Assembly (NCBI RefSeq): GCF_020523825.1
Contig: NZ_JAJALK010000006.1
Coordinates: 1 to 64,000, forward strand
Length of the DNA stretch: 64,000 nt
Direction of reading: 5' to 3'
From: Methylobacterium brachiatum
Lineage (GTDB): Bacteria > Pseudomonadota > Alphaproteobacteria > Rhizobiales > Beijerinckiaceae
Within the stretch, counting starts at the first letter, position 1; each line of letters opens with the position of its first letter. A program made the position numbers and the translations under genes. Positions 46,052-54,534 of this stretch are shown here, piece by piece. The notes under the pieces are model-generated. The model made no database searches. It saw only the letters and a program-made list of their open reading frames with translations, and had not been told where the DNA came from.

Positions 46052-46393
46052 GCACCGGTGACAGTGCGATGACGCCCTTGCGGCGCGGCGTTCGGGCGCC
46101 GCCGATGCCGGTCCACACCCTCACCGTTCGATGGTCTGATTGCGTACCGACACCGGAAGGTTTCCCCGCGCACCTTGACCGTAGCGGCCCGAATCGGTTC
46201 GATCCCGGCGCGATGGAGCGCGGGCGCGTTGCAACGCTTTGCAGCCCCGGCGCCTCTCGGCCCGCGCGTCGCTCCAGGTCAAGCAACCCGGAGGCGATCG
46301 GTCCGACCGGATCTCTCGTCCATCACGAGCTGCGACTGTTCAGCGGATACCTGTGCGGCATCGCTTGCTGAGGCGACGAATCGGACCCAATCC
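46052..46393. other. Intergenic region between divergent small genes
   Basis: About 340 bp with no recognisable gene. The open frame of the downstream gene can be extended upstream to 46175, but that extension has no ribosome site and is not protein-like. No repeats or strong promoter boxes are seen. Confidence 0.45.
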
Positions 46394-46630
46394 ATGGCGA
46401 ATGGCAGCGAATCCTCGGCCGAACGGTCGCGCCTGACGCTCCAGAACCTCGCTCGGACGCTCGGCTGCTCGACCGAGGATTTCTTCGGCGAGACGACGCC
46501 CGACCGCCTGGCAGACGCCGAGGAATTGCTGCGTCTGTGGCTCGCCCTCGAAAACTCTTCGGAGAGACGGCGCGTCCTGGACTTCGCCCGCTCCGTCAAA
46601 TCCGCCGACGAGCCGGAGCGCGACGACTGA
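46394..46630 (+). CDS. Small helix-turn-helix-like protein
   Basis: A 78-residue protein. RSRLTLQNLARTLGCSTEDFFGET resembles the second half of an XRE-type helix-turn-helix and its flanking helix, followed by ADAEELLRLWLALENSSERRRVLDFARSV, a pattern often seen after XRE domains. The first helices of a normal HTH are missing, so DNA binding is doubtful; it may be a truncated regulator or a small interaction module. The ATG at 46394 is chosen because the family-like sequence begins there. tex follows 75 bp downstream on the same strand. Confidence 0.5.
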   Translation: MANGSESSAERSRLTLQNLARTLGCSTEDFFGETTPDRLADAEELLRLWLALENSSERRRVLDFARSVKSADEPERDD

Positions 46631-46705
46631 CCGGCACCGCCGGCACCTTGCATCCGGGCGTCCGGTGGCTATGGCAGGGCCCCGCCCCTCGCTGCCGGAG
46701 CCCGC

Positions 46706-49024
46706 ATGACATCCGTGAACGCGCTGATCGCCGAGGAACTCGGGGTCGGAGAGGCGCAGGTCGCCGCCGCCGTGGCGCTGCTCGACGGCGGCGCCACCGT
46801 CCCGTTCGTCGCCCGCTACCGCAAGGAGAATACCGGTGGCCTCGACGACGCCCAGTTGCGCAAGCTGGATGAGCGTCTGGCCTATCTGCGCGACCTCAAC
46901 GACCGGCGCACCGCCATCGTCGAGAGCGTTCGCGCCCAGGGGAAGCTGACGCCGGACCTCGCCGCCGCCCTCGCCGCCGCCGACACCAAGGCGCGCCTCG
47001 AGGACCTCTACCTGCCCTACAAGCCCAAGCGCCGGTCGAAGGCGCAGACCGCCCGGGAGGCCGGGCTGGAGCCCCTGGCCCAGGCGCTGCTCGCCAAGCC
47101 CGAGGTCGCGCCCGAGAGCGCCGCGGCGCCGTTCGTGTCCGAAGCGAAGGGGATCGCCGACATCGAGGCTGCCCTGGAAGGCGCCAGGGCGATCCTGATC
47201 GAGCATCTCGCGGAGGATGCCGATCTGGTCGGGCGCCTGCGCGCGGATTTCTGGCGGATCGGCCAGCTCGCTTCGAAGATCCGTAAGGGCAAGGCGGCCG
47301 AGGGCGCGAAATTCTCGGATTACTTCGACTGGTCCGAGCGAATGGAGCGCATGCCGTCGCATCGGATCCTCGCGATCCTGCGCGGGGAACGCGAAGGGAT
47401 CCTCGATGTCGCCTTCACCGCCGAAGGCGAGGATTCGGAGCCGGGCCGGCCCGGACCGTTCGAGGCCGCGATCTGCAGCCGGCATCGCATCGCCGCGCGG
47501 GGCCGGCCGGGCGATGCCTGGCTGATGGAGACCGTGCGCACCGCCTGGCGCACCAAGATCCGGACCGGGATCAAGCAGGATCTGCGCACCCGGCTGTTCG
47601 AGCGGGCCGAGGACGAGGCCGTGAAGGTCTTCGCCGGCAACCTGAAGGACCTGCTCCTCGCCGCCCCCGCGGGCGGCCGGGCGACGCTTGGGCTCGATCC
47701 CGGCTACCGCAACGGCGTGAAGGTCGCGGTGGCCGACCGGACCGGGCGGATCGTGGCGGTCGAGACCACCTATCCGCACGAGCCGCAGCGGCGCTGGAAG
47801 GAGGCGGTGGCGAGCCTCGGCCGGCTCTGCCGCCAGCACCAAGTCGAGCTGATCGCCATCGGCAACGGCACCGCCTCCCGGGAGACCGAGCGGCTGGCCG
47901 CCGAGGTCGTGGCCGCCAATCCCGACCTGACGCTCGCGAAGGTCACCGTCTCGGAAGCCGGCGCCTCGGTCTACTCGGCCTCGGAGATCGCGTCGCGGGA
48001 GCTGCCCGATCTCGACGTGTCGCATCGCGGCGCCGCCTCGATCGCCCGCCGGCTCCAGGATCCGCTCGCCGAGCTGGTGAAGATCGACCCGAAATCGATC
48101 GGCGTCGGGCAGTACCAGCACGACGTCAGCGAGACGAAGCTGTCGCGCCAGCTCTCGGCGGTGGTCGAGGACGCGGTGAACGCCGTGGGCGTCGACGTGA
48201 ACACCGCCTCCCCTGCCCTGCTCGCGCAGGTCTCGGGCCTCGGCGCGTCGATGGCCGACCGGATCGTCGCCCACCGGGACGCGAACGGCCCGTTCCGGAC
48301 ACGGGCGGCGCTCAAGACGGTGCAGGGTCTCGGTCCCAAGACCTTCGAGCTGGCCGCGGGCTTCCTGCGCATCCAGGGCGGCGACGATCCGCTCGACGCC
48401 TCCGGCGTCCATCCGGAAGCCTACCCGGTGGTGCGGCGGATCCTTCAGGCGACCAAGAGCGATATCCGGGTGCTGCTGGGCAATAGCGCGACCCTGAGCC
48501 AGCTTTCCCCCGAAGCCTTCACGGATACGCGCTTCGGCCTGCCGACCGTGCGCGACATCATCGGTGAGCTGGAGAAACCCGGCCGCGATCCGCGCCCGGC
48601 CTTCCAGACGGCGCGTTTCCAGGAGGGCGTCGAGACCATCGGCGACCTCCGCCCCGGCATGCAGCTCGAAGGCGTGGTCACCAACGTCGCGGCGTTCGGC
48701 GCCTTCGTGGATATCGGCGTCCACCAGGACGGCCTCGTCCACATCTCCGCCATGGCCCGCCGGCGCATCGCCTCGCCCGCCGAGGTGGTCCGGACCGGCG
48801 AGGTCATCCGGGTGCTGGTGCTCAGCGTCGATGTCCCGCGCAAGCGCATCGGCCTGTCGATGCGGCTCGACGACCCGATCGAGCCGGGCGCGCAGCCGCG
48901 GCGCTCCAGCGAACCGGCGCCCGACCCGCGCCACGCGCGATCGAGGCCGGGTCCGGAAACCGGCGGGGGTGCCCTCGCCGAGGCCCTCCGGCGCGCGGGG
49001 GCGCCCTCGTCCCGGCGCAGCTGA
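46706..49024 (+). CDS. tex: Tex-family transcription accessory protein
   Basis: A 772-residue RNA-binding protein thought to act on transcription and RNA stability. Domain order is typical: N-terminal Tex helical region (VPFVARYRKENTGGLDDAQLRKL), a YqgF-like RNase H fold (TLGLDPGYRNGVKVAVADRTGRIVA), helix-hairpin-helix segments (LLAQVSGLGASMADRIVAHR and VQGLGPKTFELAAGFL) and a C-terminal S1 domain (GMQLEGVVTNVAAFGAFVDIGVHQDGLVHIS). The C-terminal tail after S1 is basic and disordered. It stands alone on the plus strand. Confidence 0.95.
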   Translation: MTSVNALIAEELGVGEAQVAAAVALLDGGATVPFVARYRKENTGGLDDAQLRKLDERLAYLRDLNDRRTAIVESVRAQGKLTPDLAAALAAADTKARLEDLYLPYKPKRRSKAQTAREAGLEPLAQALLAKPEVAPESAAAPFVSEAKGIADIEAALEGARAILIEHLAEDADLVGRLRADFWRIGQLASKIRKGKAAEGAKFSDYFDWSERMERMPSHRILAILRGEREGILDVAFTAEGEDSEPGRPGPFEAAICSRHRIAARGRPGDAWLMETVRTAWRTKIRTGIKQDLRTRLFERAEDEAVKVFAGNLKDLLLAAPAGGRATLGLDPGYRNGVKVAVADRTGRIVAVETTYPHEPQRRWKEAVASLGRLCRQHQVELIAIGNGTASRETERLAAEVVAANPDLTLAKVTVSEAGASVYSASEIASRELPDLDVSHRGAASIARRLQDPLAELVKIDPKSIGVGQYQHDVSETKLSRQLSAVVEDAVNAVGVDVNTASPALLAQVSGLGASMADRIVAHRDANGPFRTRAALKTVQGLGPKTFELAAGFLRIQGGDDPLDASGVHPEAYPVVRRILQATKSDIRVLLGNSATLSQLSPEAFTDTRFGLPTVRDIIGELEKPGRDPRPAFQTARFQEGVETIGDLRPGMQLEGVVTNVAAFGAFVDIGVHQDGLVHISAMARRRIASPAEVVRTGEVIRVLVLSVDVPRKRIGLSMRLDDPIEPGAQPRRSSEPAPDPRHARSRPGPETGGGALAEALRRAGAPSSRRS

Positions 49025-49042
49025 GCCCCGGGGCCAAAAAGA

Positions 49043-49069
49043 AACGGCCGGGGCGAGGCCCCGGCCGTT
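49043..49069 (-). terminator. Rho-independent terminator of flagellin
   Basis: A perfect 12-bp stem (aacggccggggc / gccccggccgtt) with a 3-nt loop. Read on the minus strand it is followed by TTTCTTTTT, a textbook intrinsic terminator, about 23 bp past the flagellin stop codon. It also lies just after the tex stop on the other strand. Confidence 0.88.
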
Positions 49070-49091
49070 CCGACGTTGATGCGGCTGACGC

Positions 49092-50282
49092 TTAGCGCAG
49101 CAGCTGCAGGATGCCCTGCTGGGCCTGGTTCGCCAGCGACAGGGCCGAGATGCCGAGCGACTGACGGGTGGACAGGGCCTGCGAGTTCGCAGCCTCCTGG
49201 TTGAGATCGGCCGCCGTCAGGTTCGACGAGCCGGTGTCGAGCACGTTGATCAGGTTCTTGCTGAAGTCCTGACGGTTCTGCACCACCGACAGGTTCGAAC
49301 CGAAGGTCGAAGCGTCGGTCCGCAGCTGGCTCGATGCGGTCGTGAGCTTGTTCAGGGTCGTGTTGATGTCGGCGTTAAGCAGGAAGTTGCCCTGCCCGAC
49401 CGTCGACGTCTTCGTCGAGGTGCTGGTGATCGACGTCAGGCCGAGACCGCTCGAGGTCTCGTCAGTCGCGGTGACCGTGAGGTTCGAGTTGCCCTTCGGA
49501 TTGAAGTTGATCGTCAGGTTGTTGTTGTCGCCCTTGCCGTTGATCAGGTTCGTGCCGTTGAAGCTCGAATCGCCGGCGAGCTGATCGATCTGGGTCAGCA
49601 GGCTGTTGTACTGCGAGGCGAGCGTCGCGCGGGCCGAGACGCCCGACACGCTCAGGTCCGAGCTCTGACCGACTGCGGTGGTGGTGCCGTAGGTCGGGCC
49701 CGACGCGGCCGTACCGGCCGAGAAGCCCAAGATCGTCTGGTCGCCCGCGGATGCAAATTCCACGTCCGAGGACGCGTTCATCACGATCTTGGTGCCGTCC
49801 GTGCTCTTTGTGAAGCTGCCGGCGCCGACGACGGCGTTGAGCTTGGTCAGAGCTCCGTCGAGCGTGTCCGTCGTTGCCAGTGCGACGCTGGTGGCCGCAC
49901 CGTTGACGAACAGGTTAACCGTGCTCGCGGATGCAGCACTGTAGGCGGTCGAGGCGGTGCCAGTGGTGGTGATCTGCGTGGACAGCGCCTGGTTGGCAAC
50001 CGACTTGGCCTGATCGACCAGCTTCTGGATCGAGGTGATGCCCTGGTTGGCGGCCTGGATCGACTGGATCCCGTTCGAGATACCGTCGAGCAGGTTGCCG
50101 AGGTCGCCGGACCGCTGGCTGAGAGCTTGCGAGGTGAAGAAGCTCACCGGGTTGTCGAGCGCCGAAGAGACCTTCAGGCCGGTGGAGAGCCGGTTCTGGG
50201 TGGTCGCGGTCAGCGAAGCCGTATCCTGCAGCGAGAGCAGGTTCTGGCGGGTGGCGGCGGTGAGGGTGACGCTGGAAGACAT
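49092..50282 (-). CDS. fliC: Flagellin
   Basis: A 396-residue flagellar filament subunit. The conserved ends form the polymerising D0/D1 core: SSSVTLTAATRQNLLSLQDTASLTATTQNRLSTGLKV, LDNPVSFFTSQALSQRSGDLGNLLDGISNGIQSIQAANQGI at the N-terminus and NQEAANSQALSTRQSLGISALSLANQAQQGILQLLR at the C-terminus. The middle (residues about 130-290) is low in charge and rich in Ser, Thr, Ala and Gly, so it offers many possible O-glycosylation sites. A strong terminator follows. Upstream is a long, AT-richer leader region and then a TPR glycosyltransferase gene. Confidence 0.95.
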   Translation of the reverse strand: MSSSVTLTAATRQNLLSLQDTASLTATTQNRLSTGLKVSSALDNPVSFFTSQALSQRSGDLGNLLDGISNGIQSIQAANQGITSIQKLVDQAKSVANQALSTQITTTGTASTAYSAASASTVNLFVNGAATSVALATTDTLDGALTKLNAVVGAGSFTKSTDGTKIVMNASSDVEFASAGDQTILGFSAGTAASGPTYGTTTAVGQSSDLSVSGVSARATLASQYNSLLTQIDQLAGDSSFNGTNLINGKGDNNNLTINFNPKGNSNLTVTATDETSSGLGLTSITSTSTKTSTVGQGNFLLNADINTTLNKLTTASSQLRTDASTFGSNLSVVQNRQDFSKNLINVLDTGSSNLTAADLNQEAANSQALSTRQSLGISALSLANQAQQGILQLLR

Positions 50283-50988
50283 CGGAACGATCCTTTTGAT
50301 CGAGAAGCCGTCTTATTGGCGGCTCCGGCGATGTATCACCCAAGGGCTTGCCGAGATATTGATTTGATAGCCGAAAAAAGGCGTTCGACAAACGTGGTTA
50401 ACGAGTGTTTTCTGGGATCGCACAACAATCCGAGAATTGATGATCTTCCAGCTGCACCAGAAAAGCAGGCCCTATATTTCAAGAGCAGCAGAAACAACGC
50501 GTCGCTCGATAGGATCCACGGTCACGGCCGCGACTTCTATTCGCGCACTCGATAGTGCGCAGATCAATGTGATCGGTTGAAATCGCCGCTCTCAGCGGGC
50601 TGGAGGCGCGGATCGCACGGTTCGGCCACGGATCCGCGCCCGGTCATGAGCGCGCGTTCGGCGAGAGCCGCGCCCGGTGGCGTTACCGCACGACACGACA
50701 GGGCTCGCTCCGGAACCGAAGGGCCCCCCACCAACGCGAGCGCCCTCCCTCCGGAGGTGCCCGCATCGCCGAGCCCCGAAAGCGTGCTTCTGCCGGCCAC
50801 GCGACCCGTAATGGCTCCTTCAAGCCTCTCGCTGACCCCGACGACGAGGGCACGGACAGGAGGAACCGTATGCTGTGCCTGAGCCCGCACGGACCCGCAG
50901 CCCGGTCCTCGAATCGGCGGCCTTGCGGCCGCCGAACCGGTATCCGGGTCGGCGGGCGGCGGTTTCCGCACGATCACCGAATCGCAAT
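50283..50988. other. Intergenic region upstream of flagellin
   Basis: About 700 bp. The part nearest the flagellin start (50283-50550) is less GC-rich than average and holds a small leader hairpin (agccg/cggct around 50308-50325) and a TTAACC-type sequence read on the minus strand near 50397-50402. The remainder is GC-rich with only unconvincing open frames. The flagellin promoter should lie here. Confidence 0.5.
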
Positions 50989-53130
50989 TCAGACCTGCCC
51001 CTCGGAGAGCCACTGGCGCCACATCGCCCGGAACGCCGCATCGACATCGGCGGCGAGGCCGGCGTGGTCCATGAGCGGGCTGGCATGGAGACGCTCGCGC
51101 AAGCCCGCCCGGATTGTCCGCAGCCGATCGCGGTCGAGAGCCAGATCGCGGGCGATCGCCACGTAGGCGTCCTGGCTGTCGGCGACCAGCTCTGGCAAGC
51201 CGATCACCCTCAGTATCGATGACCCGACCCGGGCCGCCGCGTGATCTCCGCTGAGGGCGACAAAGGGTACCCCCATCGACAGGGTATCGAAGCTCGTTGT
51301 GCCGCCGTTATACGGGTACGGATCCAGGGCGATATCCACTCGGTGATAGAGCTCGTGGTAGCCGGAGCTGACGCGCGGCTGGAAGATCACCCGGTCGAGC
51401 GGCAGCCCAGCCGCGGTAAGACGGGTTTCTACCGCTTCGCGGACCTCGGGGGTCCCGATGTCGCCCACCACCATGAACAGCCGGGATTCCGGCACCGCGT
51501 CTAGGATGCTCGCCCAGGTCGTGAGGACGGCGTCGCAGACCTTGGTCAGGCGGTTGAAGCAGCCGAAGGTGATGTAGCCCACATCCTCGAAGGGCGCCCG
51601 CTCCCGCACCGGCGGCAGGTTGTCGACGCCGGCATAGGTGGCGCTCACCCGCGGCAGGCGCCACAGACGCTCGGCATGCAGGGGCTCGGCGAGGCCGAGC
51701 GGATCGGTGCTCGCGTCGGTCAGACGGTAATCGATCGCGGCCAGTCCGGTCGTGCCGGGATGCCCGATCCAGGTGACCTGGACGGGGGCGGGCTTGCGCG
51801 CGAACACCAGCAGCCGGTTGCCGGCACTGTGGCCCGACAGGTCGACGAGGATGTCGATCGCGTCGGCCTCGATCCGGTCGGCCGCTTCGTCGTCGTCGAG
51901 GTTCGCGAGATTGTGCCAGCCGTCGAACAGCGGCTTCAACCGCCGCGAGAACGCGTCCTCGCTCGCATGCGTCATGTAGGCCAGCACCGACATGCTGTCC
52001 CGGTCGATGGCGCGCAGATACGGCTCGAAGAAGCGAACCAGGGCGTGGTTGCACAGATCGCCCGAGACGAAGCCGACGCGCAGCTTGCGCTCCGGGTCGC
52101 GATCGTTGTCGAAGGGACGGCGGCGCAGGAGCGGGTCCGCATAGCGGCGGCCGTAATCCAGGGCGTCGGCGGCGTATTCCGCGTGCGGAATGTCGGCGGC
52201 GTAGAGCTTGGCGAACAGGCGGTTGGAGGCGACGAACAGCTTGGACGGATCGAGGCCGAGGGCCCGGTCGAACGCCTCCACGGCCTCGCCCAGACGCCCG
52301 AGGGCCAGCAGGGCGCTGCCGCGGTTGCTGTGGGCGCCGGCATTGCCAGGCTCCAGCACGATCGCCCGCTCGGCGTGGCGCAGGGCCTCGCCGTACCGGA
52401 ACCGACGCTGATAGACTCCGGCGATGTTGGCATGCGCCATCGCGAGGTCGGGATCGAATTCGAGGGCCTTCTCCAGGGCGGAGATGGCGCCGTCGTAATC
52501 GCCGCGATTGGTCAGGACCGTGCTGAGGCCGCTGAAGAACAGGGGGTTCTTCGGCTCGCGGTAGAGCGCGATGCTGATCAGGTCATAGGCCAGTTCGGGC
52601 CGGTTGGTCCGGGCCGCGATGACGCCGGCGAGATAGGTGGCGTGCGCGTGGGTCTCGTCGAGGAGGAGGACGAGGTCGAGCAGCGCCTCCGCCGAGCGGT
52701 ACTCGGCCCTGTCGTAGCGCAGCTGCGCCGACGCGAAGGTGCTCTCCAGGAAGGCCGCGTTGAGCGGCTGCGCCTCGGGGCCGAAGCTCTGCGCCTTGTA
52801 GCGCTGCAGGATCGCGCGCGCGTCCGGCTGACGGTCCACGGCGAGCAGCGCGGTGGCCAGGGCCAGCCAGTAGTTCGGCCGTTCGGGCGCGCCCCGCAGC
52901 GCCGTGACGAAATGGGTCACGGCCTTCTCGGGGGCGTGGCGCGCCGCGATCTGGCCGAGCTCGTAATGCGCCTCGGGATGGTTGGGCTCGGCGCCGAGCA
53001 CCCGCCGCAGGGTCGATTCGGCCCGGTCGAATCGTCCGCGGGCCCGATGGTCCCGTGCCTTGGCCAAGCTGCGCATCGCAGCCCCGCCGGACGCGGCGCC
53101 GCTTGCCCGCCCGCCATATTGATCGAGCAT
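50989..53130 (-). CDS. TPR-containing O-GlcNAc-transferase-like glycosyltransferase
   Basis: A 713-residue protein of the GT41 (OGT/SPINDLY) type. Residues about 20-330 are TPR repeats (for example NHPEAHYELGQIAARHAPEKA, ALEFDPDLAMAHANIAGVYQRRFRYGEALRHAERAI, GNAGAHSNRGSALLALGRLGEAVEAFDRAL). The C-terminal catalytic half shows LRVGFVSGDLCNHALVRFFEP, WIGHPGTTGLAAIDYRLTDASTDP, YITFGCFNRLTKVCDAVLTTWA and DPYPYNGGTTSFDTLSMGVPFVALSG, the GT41 motifs. Such enzymes attach a sugar to Ser/Thr of proteins. It lies next to flagellin on the same strand. The acceptor is not proven. Confidence 0.9.
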   Translation of the reverse strand: MLDQYGGRASGAASGGAAMRSLAKARDHRARGRFDRAESTLRRVLGAEPNHPEAHYELGQIAARHAPEKAVTHFVTALRGAPERPNYWLALATALLAVDRQPDARAILQRYKAQSFGPEAQPLNAAFLESTFASAQLRYDRAEYRSAEALLDLVLLLDETHAHATYLAGVIAARTNRPELAYDLISIALYREPKNPLFFSGLSTVLTNRGDYDGAISALEKALEFDPDLAMAHANIAGVYQRRFRYGEALRHAERAIVLEPGNAGAHSNRGSALLALGRLGEAVEAFDRALGLDPSKLFVASNRLFAKLYAADIPHAEYAADALDYGRRYADPLLRRRPFDNDRDPERKLRVGFVSGDLCNHALVRFFEPYLRAIDRDSMSVLAYMTHASEDAFSRRLKPLFDGWHNLANLDDDEAADRIEADAIDILVDLSGHSAGNRLLVFARKPAPVQVTWIGHPGTTGLAAIDYRLTDASTDPLGLAEPLHAERLWRLPRVSATYAGVDNLPPVRERAPFEDVGYITFGCFNRLTKVCDAVLTTWASILDAVPESRLFMVVGDIGTPEVREAVETRLTAAGLPLDRVIFQPRVSSGYHELYHRVDIALDPYPYNGGTTSFDTLSMGVPFVALSGDHAAARVGSSILRVIGLPELVADSQDAYVAIARDLALDRDRLRTIRAGLRERLHASPLMDHAGLAADVDAAFRAMWRQWLSEGQV

Positions 53131-53385
53131 TCCGCGCCCTCCCGTCGCGCGGAGATTGCGATCGCAGCGTTAAGGACGGGTAAATTCGCGGGGGATTTGG
53201 GTTATCAGCGGTATCGTCGGCGCTCGGACACCCGGCCGATCGACACTGCGTCGTAACATTGGAGCGCCGGAGACGTGTTCCGAAGCGCGAATGCTGGACG
53301 CGCGGTCAACGGCTACGACCGGCCCATGGCGGCTGCCTTGTCTTCCACAGAGGTGGCGGCCGCTCGCCCGCAATGTGTTCTGATC

Positions 53386-53475
53386 TGGCGGAAGGGGTGG
53401 GATTCGAACCCACGGTGGAGTTGCCCCCACGGCGGTTTTCAAGACCGCTGCCTTAAACCACTCGGCCACCCTTCC
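53386..53475 (-). tRNA. tRNA-Ser (TGA)
   Basis: A 90-nt tRNA with the long variable arm of the serine class. The acceptor stem GGAAGGG pairs with CCCTTCC, the anticodon loop reads CTTGAAA with anticodon TGA, the variable arm is the GTGGGGGCAACTCCAC hairpin, and the T arm contains GGTTCGAATCC. CCA is encoded. A promoter lies upstream at 53498-53525. Confidence 0.97.
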
Positions 53476-53497
53476 CGGCCGCAGAAGCGGCGTCCCG

Positions 53498-53525
53498 GTT
53501 ATGGACGCCCCGGGCGCCGCGTCAA
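53498..53525 (-). promoter_or_regulatory. Promoter of tRNA-Ser
   Basis: On the minus strand, TTGACG (53520-53525) is followed after 16 bp by CATAAC (53498-53503). Both fit sigma-70 boxes, and the tRNA begins 23 bp downstream. Confidence 0.55.
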
Positions 53526-53643
53526 CCGCAGAACGCACGGTTGACCTGCCGCGGCATTCCGCATATCTCACCGCGCAGGCCCGGAGCCGCCAAGCCGGCA
53601 CGGGCGCTGTCCGGTCGCGTAGGTTATGGATCGACCGGCCTGT

Positions 53644-53717
53644 TGGGGGATAGTTTAACGGTAGAACGGTGGACTCTGACTCCTCTAGTCCTGGTTCGAA
53701 TCCAGGTCCCCCAGCCA
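53644..53717 (+). tRNA. tRNA-Gln (CTG)
   Basis: A 74-nt cloverleaf. The acceptor stem TGGGGGA pairs with TCCCCCA, the D arm is GTTTAACGGTAGAAC, the anticodon loop is CTCTGAC with anticodon CTG, and the T arm is CCTGGTTCGAATCCAGG. The discriminator G precedes an encoded CCA. It lies opposite in strand to tRNA-Ser. Confidence 0.96.
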
Positions 53718-54119
53718 CCTCACGTCACTTACATCGCTAGCGAGACCGCCGGACGCAGCTGAGCGTCGGGCGCAGGATGCGTGAGCGCCGCGCTTGGCAT
53801 TGCGCTGCCGCCTCCTGCCGGCGCGGCATGACCGAATCGTTCGGATCGCGTTGCGGCGGCGCCCGTCCAGGCAATGAATCTTGGGCCGCGTTCGGCGTGC
53901 TGTCGCGGCATTGCGGACCCCTGAGGTTGGCCAGATGGCCGCGTGCTCAGCATCCCGTCGCGATATCCCTCGGCATTGATTACGCACCGGCGCGCGAATC
54001 AATTAGTCTGCCGGCAACCTTAAATACGTAGCCCTCAACGAAGGCACTTCACAAGACCGGGCGTCGAGATAAGCTTTCATCTGATCCTGATTCGATTCTG
54101 ATCTGATGAGGGCAAGCTT
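53718..54119. other. Intergenic region after tRNA-Gln
   Basis: About 400 bp. No gene is recognisable. I looked for a repeated tRNA 3' end that would mark an integrated element and found none in this stretch. A mildly AT-rich patch near 53995-54110 precedes the secreted-protein gene and may contain its promoter. Confidence 0.5.
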
Positions 54120-54500
54120 ATGACGGGGCGTTTCCTGGTTGCCGCCTGTGCGGCCGGCGCGGTTGCATGGATGGGTCTCGCGCCCGTGCCGGCCCAGGCG
54201 CAGAGCGCCGGTGCCGTGTTCGGGGGCCTGGCCGGCGGCGTGCTGGGGGGCGTCATCGCGGGCTCGATCGCCGCGCAAGCCGCGCGGGAGCGCCCGGTGG
54301 TCATCTACCGTGCGCCGACGCGCACCGTCCGGGTCATCCACGAGGTGCGGCGTGCGCCGCATCGGCGGGTCGCGCGGGCGCGTCAGCGTCCGATGCAGCC
54401 GGCGGCGGGACCGTCGGGGGCGCAGGTGGTGAATGCCTCGGCCGATCCGTTCGCGCCGTCGCAGGGCAGCGCCACCACGGCGGTGAGCCAGAAGCGCTGA
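54120..54500 (+). CDS. Secreted glycine-zipper protein
   Basis: A 126-residue protein with a signal peptide (RFLVAACAAGAVAWMGLAPVPAQAQ). Just after it comes a glycine-zipper helix (GAVFGGLAGGVLGGVIAGSIAAQAA), which inserts into or packs within membranes, then a basic stretch (RAPTRTVRVIHEVRRAPHRRVARARQR) and a polar tail. No catalytic motif is present. Similar proteins are common in Hyphomicrobiales and unassigned. The protease gene starts 35 bp downstream on the same strand, so the two may be co-transcribed. Confidence 0.68.
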   Translation: MTGRFLVAACAAGAVAWMGLAPVPAQAQSAGAVFGGLAGGVLGGVIAGSIAAQAARERPVVIYRAPTRTVRVIHEVRRAPHRRVARARQRPMQPAAGPSGAQVVNASADPFAPSQGSATTAVSQKR

Positions 54501-54534
54501 GCCGCTTCCCCCTGACGCAGACCGGATCGCCCCC

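Noticed and set aside
50564..51022. A 152-codon frame between flagellin and the TPR glycosyltransferase
   Set aside because: Gly, Arg and Pro dominate, no motif or ribosome site is visible, and it overlaps the glycosyltransferase gene end. Not protein-like.
53386..54119. tRNA genes as a possible integration site for a mobile element
   Set aside because: tRNA-Ser and tRNA-Gln are common targets, but I found no integrase, no direct repeat of a tRNA 3' end, and ordinary chromosomal genes on both sides.
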